A stretch of DNA of 64,000 bases from Trematomus loennbergii. Taxonomy: Eukaryota > Chordata > Actinopteri > Perciformes > Nototheniidae. This document shows, piece after piece, positions 52,962 through 64,000 of the stretch; the stretch's first letter is position 1; each line of letters starts with the position of its first letter. A program made the position numbers and the translations under genes. The DNA is taken from contig JAAOOA010001163.1 of the NCBI GenBank assembly GCA_012861695.1, positions 1 through 64,000 on the forward strand, read 5' to 3'. Under the pieces are notes generated by a model, which did not search any database, was not told where the DNA came from, and was given only the letters and a program-made list of their open reading frames with translations.

Positions 52962-53333
52962 CAACACAGCAACACAAACATGGAAGTGTATTTATATTCA
53001 CCTCTAACCCCAAGGCGGCTGCTATCTCCGTGCCAAGCTTCCCCGTCTGTTACATAAGATCGTTAGGACTAATGTTTCCGAACCATGAGTCCAGTTTCCC
53101 AACGACGGGTGGAAAAAGCAACACAGGAAGACAATGGAGGTATGACCAACAGCCAGAATACTATATCACTGTAAATAACACCCTTCAGTTCCAGGGCTGC
53201 AAAAATGTGTGAACACACATCCATCGTCAACTTCTTATCCTGGGTGGACTGACTCCTTTACACACATAGGATCATCGGATCTACTCCAAACAACTAACGT
53301 TTATTATACTTACACCAGGATAATCTCCACATA
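52962..53333. other. No gene seen
   Basis: Intergenic sequence with no recognisable feature. Confidence 0.4.
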
Positions 53334-53337
53334 TTAA

Positions 53338-55238
53338 AGCTCCCATGTCATGCTTTTCCGGTTATTACCCGTCCCCTTGTGTGTTATGAAGGTTTTTATG
53401 CATGTAAACGGTGTGCAGAGTCAAAACCCTCAAAGTACACCCTGTAGCGAGTAAAACTCTAACACAGAAAATACCTCCCCAAAACGCCTCGTTGGAGATA
53501 CGTCACTGCCCATTTGATTCTTCCGGGTACCGCCTGATGTCATGCGGTACCCGGAACGAAATGGACCAATCCCGAAGAGCTATGGCCACACCAGCAGCGG
53601 CGTGTTCCTCCAGAGGTTCGAAGAACCGGCATTTCACAGACGAAAGCTTCCAAAACATTGCCCAGTTTGAGGCCGGATATGCACAGCTTGTTTGGACCGT
53701 TTGGAGCAGGGGAAGATTCGGGTACACAACCTGTGAGTTTGCATTGTTATTTGTGTATTTATCAAACAAGGTAGCTACCACGACTGTTTAAATGTGTAAA
53801 CATGTTTCGGACTGCTAAGCCAGTGCTAACTGTGCTAACTAAGTTGCTAGAGTTTAAATATATCAACTACAATGTCAGCAGATGGCCTTACATGTTTGTC
53901 ATGGCAGGAGAATGTCTGCAGTCACACACACGGAATACTCATACAGTATACTCCGGGTGATTTACCGTACATTGTGACAGTACATGTATAGCTAACGAGG
54001 CTAGCTATACATGCTAGCGGGAAACATTGTATGACCGAACGTAGCAGACTACCCGTAGAATAATGCAATTATAAACACGTTATTGCTAGCCTAATATGAA
54101 CCACTAACTTTTGTTCATAGTAGTTTTATTACACTCCGTTCCTCCAAGCTAACGTTCATATCGTGTTAGCTACCAAGGTAAACAAAGCTAGGTTAGCATA
54201 TTAGCAGGCAAGCTGTTCATTAGATATATCCACACTCCTACCACAACTACTACTAACGAATCTAAAACAACTAAGTTTCTCTAATATTTTGTGATTTGCA
54301 TTTTATTTCGTCCAGACAGATCCTGCCGGACAATACATGACTGGACGACCACACTGAGGCATCGTCTCAAAAAGCCCCGGCTGCTATAGGCAAGATGCCG
54401 ACAACAATATATGTATATTTACGTTCATTTTGTACATTTCTAAAAATAAAGTTTAATGGAAATACTTAGTAGGCCTATCCTTTCTTCCCTGAATTATTTG
54501 CACCTATAACATATCATTCATATATAGCAAACCATGATTTGATTTCTCATCAAACAGTAGTAGTTTATAACGGGTAAAAATAACTTACTCTTTGTTATGA
54601 CCGGCTCGTAGGCCACAACGGAAAGACAAGGAGACATACACGAGTTTACAAAACCACGGCACATTTATTGTGGTAAATGCAGAGATAGGTGGTTGAGAGG
54701 ATCGCAGAGTTCGTCTTCCTGCAGCCGCTTTGGAGAGAGACGGGCCGCCGTGTGACTCCGGGCTGGGCTTAATAGCACCTCGGCTCCGGAGGTGTCCGTG
54801 ATCGCGCTGATTAGCCTCTTCAGCTCCACCCCATCGTAAGACAAAGGCCCTGGGGCCGTCACACTCTTCTATAACAACAGTTAAAAATATATATGTATAT
54901 AAAATATACGGCTGTACCGACGCCATGATAAGACTGATGTTCCGCTGAGAGCAGCCGGGAAAAGCACTGAGACATGGGCGCAGCCTCTCTGGTGGTTGAC
55001 TAATCAGAACAGAGTGGCCGAGCTGACCAATCGGAGCACACTAGGCTCACAGGGAGGGGGGGGCAAGAGCTCCAACGAGTCGTTTAGTGGAGAGAGTGAA
55101 TACTGCTGAATACACATGCTTGACAGAGATGCTGTATGCGAAACCAATGTGAGTTTGGAAAATTGCACAGTATAAATCTATTTTAGTATACCTCAACAAT
55201 GTAATTATGATCAGTGGAAATGGCCATGACATGGCCCT
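53338..55238. mobile_element. TTAA element, about 1.9 kb
   Basis: TTAA at 53334-53337 and 55239-55242 bracket ends AGCTCCCATGTCATGC and GGCCATGACATGGCCCT. The left part shares GCATGTAAACGG and AAAACGCCTCGTTGG with F57, so the families are related. Frames at 53411-53791 and 54585-54926 have no domain I recognise; they may be remnants of a transposon gene. Confidence 0.7.
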
Positions 55239-55269
55239 TTAACACAACTAGAGTAAAAGGCTAATACTG

Positions 55270-56256
55270 TGCTTTAAATGAAGTGCAGCACGGTCACATG
55301 ACTTCACGTCACCACCGCTAAGCTAAAGGCAGCTAATGTTGGGCTTTAAAGGAACTACAGCCAACCCAGTCTCACGGCATTTCGTGTTATTAGTCACGAA
55401 ATTAATTTAATCTATTGATTCGTGTTCACCAACACGATTTTCACCTTTTTTTCGTGTCACACAGAACGATTTTAAATGCAATGTATTTCTATTGGTAGTA
55501 TGTTTCGTGCCTGCAACACGTCTTTTTGTCCGGTCGGGTCTTGGAAGACCAGAAGCTGTGTGGTTCATAAAAACATGTTCTTACTCAATATCTTACCCTA
55601 AGCCTAACCCTATCCCTTTTATTTTAAATTGTATAATGTCTGAGTTTTTTTGCCGTCAGTGAGGAAAAGAAATGGCTCAGAGCCTCAGAATACTGACATC
55701 TGTATTTTATGTCATCTTTTTTTCCTTTAATTTGTTATTATTTAGTGCAGGCACGAAACATACTACCAATATAAATACATTGCTTCTAAAATCGTTCTGT
55801 GTCAGAATACTTAAATCTGTATTTTTTTAAATGTCTTTTTCCTTCTAATTTGTTATTATTTACATTGCTTTTAAAATCGTTCTGTGTGACACGAAAAAAA
55901 TGGCGAAATCGTGTTGGTGAACACGAATCAATAGATTAATTTGTGACTATAACACGAAATGCCGTGAGATTGTGTTGCTACAGCACAGTCACATGACTTC
56001 ACGTCACCACCGCTAAGCTAAAGGCGGCTAATGTTGGGCTATAAAGGAAGTACAGCACGGTCACATGACTTTACTTCACCACCGCTAAGAAAGGCGGCTA
56101 ATGTTGGGCTATAAAGGAAGTACAGCACGGTCACATGACTTCACGTCACCACCGCTAAGCTAAAGGCGGCTAATGTTGGGCTATAAAGGAACTACAGCAC
56201 GGTCACATGACTTCACGTCACCTCCGCTAAGCTAAAGGCGGCTAATGTTGGGCGTG
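55270..56256 (-). repeat. 72-bp minisatellite, inverted, split by a transposon
   Basis: GCACGGTCACATGACTTCAC and GGCTAATGTTGGGCTATAAA repeat, about 1.3 units before and about 4 after the insertion at 55362-55977. It is the inverse of the array at 23391-23945. Confidence 0.9.
55362..55977. mobile_element. Long-TIR element inserted in the 72-bp array
   Basis: Ends CAACCCAGTCTCACGGCATT and CCGTGAGATTGTGTTG flanked by perfect 7-bp copies CTACAGC (55355-55361, 55978-55984). The terminal repeats extend well over 50 bp (TCGTGTT, AATCTATTGATTCGTGTTCA, ACACGATTTT). 616 bp, no coding capacity. Confidence 0.9.
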
Positions 56257-57079
56257 ATGACGTTTAGTCATCTCATTTAGACAATTAGCAACCGCCTTTT
56301 TTAAATAACCAGCGGGGTATTTACTGACGTATTTTATGTCGTAGAACAAACGTTAAAATCTCTTGCGCTAACCACAGACTTTATTTCAGGCTAACAACGA
56401 AAAACACGATCAGACAAACTTCCAGCCAAAGGGACAGAAAGTGGTAAAATGCTCATGTGAGGGTTTTAAGACTCAATCCTGCACCACTCTGTTTTAATTT
56501 CACTTGAATAAATGTAAATGGTGCTGGGAGAAGTTACCAAACCAAAAGAAAAACAACTGTCTGCAGCTCTGAGTCATGAGGTCACCATCACATAACGTTA
56601 CAGCACTGAGGAGTCGTGTGGAGGAAAGCAGCAAACAGTTCATATAACACATTCAACCTCCTATGTTATTACTTCAACCCAAAGAATGTCTCTGAGTAAA
56701 CACACACAATACTGCTGAATGTGTCCTGCAGGAACAATAAACTGCATATTTGACGGAGGCTGTGGATAATCTCGTGTAGAGCCGGGGAAACTTTCCCTCT
56801 CTTATTCGTTTACTCCTGATCTGCATGACCTGATTGCTTCATTGATTGAGAGTTATTGCACTTTCCAAAACACGGATCTTGGAGCCAAAAATCCTCCCCT
56901 GCCCTTCTCCTCCCACCTTAACTCCCGCCCACCCCCCGTTCTCTCATTGTCTTGATCCCATACAGATGTTCTGCTTAGCACTCCCCTTTGGAGGCAGCCT
57001 CCTCCTATTGTTCACTGAATCAATCCCAGGGCCCCTGACCCAACCCAAAGCACCCCAAACATGAACTTATGTGCTGTAC
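56257..57079. other. No gene seen
   Basis: Intergenic. About 56280-56490 carries a dispersed family also seen near 33300-33430. No exon is seen. Confidence 0.4.
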
Positions 57080-57083
57080 TTAA

Positions 57084-57370
57084 AGGGGCTCTATTTTGAT
57101 TTTGGGGGGTTTTCTCTCTCCTGTAGTGTGTTATACAGGTTATAGTGCATGTAAATGGTCTGCAAAGGCTAAAATCCCTGTGTTCCTCTCTCCACACACT
57201 CCCCCCCCCCGGCCTGAAACGCCTCCATTGGACTCCTTTATTTGCTTCCTGAACATAATGACATCACAACAGAACAATTGCACTTCTATTGGCTAGAACT
57301 CCAACAAATTGTACGTGATAGGCTAAGGGGCGGGACATCTCTAAGCGGTTGACCAATCACAACATTGGGC
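57084..57370 (+). mobile_element. F57 copy, left part
   Basis: After TTAA at 57080-57083: GTGCATGTAAATGGTCTGC, CCTGAAACGCCTCCATTGG, TTGTACGTGATAGGCTAAGG, GGTTGACCAATCACAACAT. The right end with the amplifiable segment is lost. Confidence 0.8.
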
Positions 57371-59297
<1,927 letters not shown>

Positions 59298-59693
59298 GGT
59301 AAGAATAGAGAAACCAGCTCGAGTGCGCTAGAATTTGAAAGTGCGCAAGAATTTGAAAGTACGCAGCCGAAACAAATCTGCCCCTTCCTTCAGACTTCCT
59401 TTCAGAGCCCCTCCTCCAACACACACGAACGCGCACATGACCAATGAGGGCACGAGATAAGTTTGTGCACGAGATGGAAGGCTGACAGGCAGGTAGGCCA
59501 TCCAGTTATTTTAGCCGGGCCGGCTAAAATGATTGGTCGTACTTTTTACAGTACTACGGCTTCCACAGATGATATTTTTTAATGGATTTTTTGTCAAAGC
59601 ACTTCAGATATTCATTGCTATCGGGATGTTAAGAGCATTCCATGGAATATAACAACAAGTGTTTCTGAAGTGAATTACCTACCCCACCTTTAC
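59298..59693. mobile_element. TTAA-type MITE, second copy, worn left end
   Basis: It shares with 22142-22522 GAGAAACCAGCTCGAGTGCG, CCAATGAGGGCACGAGATAA, GGCATCCAGTTATTTTAGCC-like order and the end ATTACCTACCCCACCT. A short duplication of GCGC(T/A)AGAATTTGAAAGT lies near 59325-59355. The left TTAA terminus is degraded. Confidence 0.8.
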
Positions 59694-61140
<1,447 letters not shown>

Positions 61141-61632
61141 AACGAGTGTGTGTTCCCTCCGGTCAGTGTGTGTGTTCCCTCCGGTCAGTGTGTGAAGCAG
61201 GTGGTGTGTTTGGACTTGCCCCCCCTCCCCCCAAATGTTCTAATATACAAACAATTTTTTATAGGATAAGGAAAACCCCTATTACCATCAAATTATATAT
61301 GTATTTTTGTTCAATAACCGTTCTGCAAGTTACATTATATCTGAGGCTGTCTGACAGCAAGATAAGGGTTTTTTAAAGGGACTAAAACACCTCACACAAC
61401 CCAATAAAAGAATCTGAACTATCCCTTTATCCCTTTTGTTCCCTCCGGTGAGTGTGTGTGTGTTCCCTCCGGAGTGTGTGTGTGTGTGTTCCCTCCGGTG
61501 AGTGTGTGTGTGTTCCCTCCGGAGTGTGTGTGTGTGTTCCCTCCGGTGAGTGTGTGTGTGTGTGTTCCCTCCGGAGTGTGTGTGTGTGTTCCCTCCGGTG
61601 AGTGTGTGTGTGTGTTCCCTCCGGTGAGTGTG
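61141..61632. repeat. GTGTTCCCTCCGGTGAGT-type minisatellite in two clusters
   Basis: Two to three units at 61145-61192 and about nine at 61436-61632, alternating CCGGTGAGTG and CCGGAGTGTG with GT stretches. Both clusters are followed by GCAGGTGGTGTGTTT and GACTTGCCCCCC, showing duplication of the whole region about 430 bp apart. Confidence 0.9.
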
Positions 61633-62492
<860 letters not shown>

Positions 62493-62496
62493 TTAA

Positions 62497-62875
62497 AGAG
62501 GCCATATTCTGCTTTTTGGGGTTTTCCCCATAGGTTGTTGTGAAAGCATCTAAATGTTCTGCAAAGGCAAACATCCCTTTGTTTCCTCCAGAGGGAGTTT
62601 CTCTCCCACACACTCCCCCCTCCCCACCTGAAACGCCTGTTTTATTTACTCAGATAGTGTCTTCACTAGGGCACACTCGCATTCCTATTGGCTAGCGCTC
62701 CAACACATTGTACGTGATAGGCTAAGGGGCGGGACATCTCTAAGTGGTTGACCAATCACAATATATAGTCTGAGAAAAATAGACCTTTTTTGGACATTAA
62801 AGCATGGAAACATGTCACAATAGAGGCACAGAATACAAATATGGACCTGAGAGTGAGTATAATATGTCCTTTTTT
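62497..62875 (+). mobile_element. F57 reference copy, unexpanded
   Basis: TTAA at 62493-62496 and 62876-62879 bracket ends AGAGGCCATATTCTGC and GAGTATAATATGTCCTTT. Order: CTGCAAAGGCAAACATCCC, CACCTGAAACGCCTG, TTGGCTAGCGCTCCAACACA, TTGTACGTGATAGGC, GGTTGACCAATCACAA, ACATTAAAGCATGGAAACAT, AGAGGCACAGAATACAAATA, GGACCTGAGAGTGAGTATAA. The segment from about 62822 to 62862 is the single-copy counterpart of the 57-bp arrays. No coding capacity. Confidence 0.85.
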
Positions 62876-62984
62876 TTAATGTACTAAGGCAGATTGAATT
62901 GCAACGACTTATCCAACTTTTTGCAGGTGAAAAAAACAGTTGTTTCTTACAAGTGTCTAAATGAGACGACTAAACATCATCAGG

Positions 62985-63130
62985 CCCAACATTAGCCTCC
63001 TTTAGCTTAGCGGTGGAGACGTGAAGTCATGTGACCGAGCTGTAGTTCCTTTATAGCCCAAAATAAGCTTTTTAATTCAAAAATCATAAAGTCTAGTTGA
63101 TATCTGGAGATTATCCTGCTGAACAAAACG
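62985..63130 (+). repeat. Single copy of the 72-bp family with flank
   Basis: GCCTCCTTTAGCTTAGCGG, GTGAAGTCATGTGACCG and TGTAGTTCCTTTATAGCCC, followed by GGAGATTATCCTGCTGAACA and AAACGTGTAAATATCATA as near 23980. Confidence 0.85.
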
Positions 63131-63645
63131 TGTAAATATCATAAACGTTTGTTTGCCCACTATTCCAAAATCCAATGGACAAATCCCATTGGCTTTTTGT
63201 GGAGGGAACCAGAGAGATGCTACTGTAACTTCCTGTCAGCCATCACTGCACCACTCTATAGGGCTACGATAACATATACATGCATGATTTCCAGGTCTCA
63301 TTTGTTTGTTTATGTATGTGCTGTTTTCATCCATGCTACTACTTCCTGTCTGAGTGAGGCTAACATAACTGTGAGTTGTGCAGGCGTGTTGCAGATCTAA
63401 TGAGAGCTGCAGAGACTCTCAGACTGACAGCTCTAGCAGCGGGGAGCCGGGCTATAAATAAAGCCGCGCTGAGACTTTCTGACACCTGGATTCACATTCG
63501 CTCACAATTTCCCCTCCGACCGACTTCCAGCAGCACCCGCATCTCTTCCTGTGTTCTGCTCAGCCTCTGTGCTGCTCCTCATGTCTTTCTCTCTGTCAAA
63601 AGGAGTTTCTGTTGGTGTCTCTCTTTACTTTCACTGACTCCTGCT
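63131..63645. other. No gene confirmed; possible promoter region
   Basis: Contains TATAAATA at 63453-63460 followed by moderately GC-rich sequence. An ATG at 63579 opens only a very short frame. No exon with a donor could be supported before the transposon at 63646. Confidence 0.35.
63453..63460 (+). promoter_or_regulatory. Candidate TATA box of an unidentified transcript
   Basis: GGGCTATAAATAAAGCC is a good TATA match in otherwise unique sequence. No coding exon can be assigned, so it may be chance or the start of a gene beyond the window. Confidence 0.25.
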
Positions 63646-64000
63646 CAGAGGTGGGAAGTAGCTGGAGTACAAATACTTTTTCTGGTATCAGTACTTTGCT
63701 CCACTACTTACGACTTTTTACTTTGACTTCTTACATGTTGAACTCAAATACCTGTACTTTCTACTTCTTACATTTCACAACAGGCTTTAGTTTGAATGTG
63801 TGTTTGGTGGCGTGATCATTATTATTTAGAGTCATTGCGTGCCTATTGATTTGAACACGATCCGTGTATCCATCATTTCCTGGTCTTCTCTAAAGAAGAG
63901 GGACCAATGGAAACGTTGTCATGTTGCCGTTGTTCAGCATGGAAACATTCATTAGCTAACAATGGCATTATTGTTCTATTCATATAAAGGGAGGTCAGGT
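63646..64000 (+). mobile_element. hAT-type element H37, copy 3, cut by the window end
   Basis: It starts CAGAGGTGGGAAGTAGC and carries TGGTATCAGTACTTTGCTCC, one unit of the 37-bp repeat (63735-63775), then GGCGTGATCATTATTATTTA and TGGAAACATTCATTAGCTAA as in the other copies. The near-single unit makes it the unexpanded counterpart of copies 1 and 2. Confidence 0.9.

Noticed and set aside
53411..53791. 126-codon frame inside the TTAA element at 53338-55238
   Set aside because: No recognisable domain and no splice or start context. It may be a transposon remnant but cannot be supported as a gene.

Overview
The window is eukaryotic and almost certainly from a teleost fish. It has GT-AG split exons, many short non-autonomous DNA transposons with TTAA, 8-bp or TTA target duplications, tRNA-derived SINEs, very long (GT)n tracts and abundant minisatellites. 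Species cannot be named from the sequence. Most long open frames are artefacts of tandem repeats: a 57-bp unit is exactly 19 codons, so both strands stay open.

One protein-coding gene can be supported. An eight-exon gene on the minus strand (coding span 9722-36208) encodes a small sialomucin of about 313 residues: signal peptide, short Ser/Thr/Pro-rich stalk, cysteine-containing domain, one membrane segment, and a cytoplasmic tail ending ADTEL. I call it cd34. The ending separates it from podocalyxin and endoglycan, which end DTHL. Exons 1, 2, 3, 6, 7 and 8 join in frame. Exons 4 and 5 need one extra and one missing base, although total exon length is a multiple of three.

Layout. 1-9.7 kb is repeat-rich sequence 3' of cd34, with a 2-kb array of the 57-bp repeat. 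9.7-18.7 kb holds exons 8 to 2, with introns filled by transposons, a second 57-bp array and a 1-kb 37-bp array. 18.7-36.2 kb is intron 1, with a Harbinger-type element, two SINEs, 62-, 72- and 38-bp arrays, an inverted 57-bp array and some apparently unique sequence. 36.2-36.6 kb holds exon 1, a TATA-type promoter and a long GT tract. 36.6-64 kb is intergenic: nested hAT and TTAA elements, a fourth 57-bp array, a compact LTR retrotransposon with near-identical LTRs and a 4-bp target duplication (44528-46507), and more GT tracts.

The main pattern is that several unrelated non-autonomous element families each carry an internal segment that has been tandemly amplified in some copies and left single in others. 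The clearest cases are the 57-bp unit of a TTAA element (four arrays against an unexpanded copy at 62497-62875) and the 37-bp unit of a hAT-type element (about 28, 14 and 1 copies). Two 57-bp arrays lie in opposite orientation in introns 1 and 4 of cd34, flanking exons 2-4.
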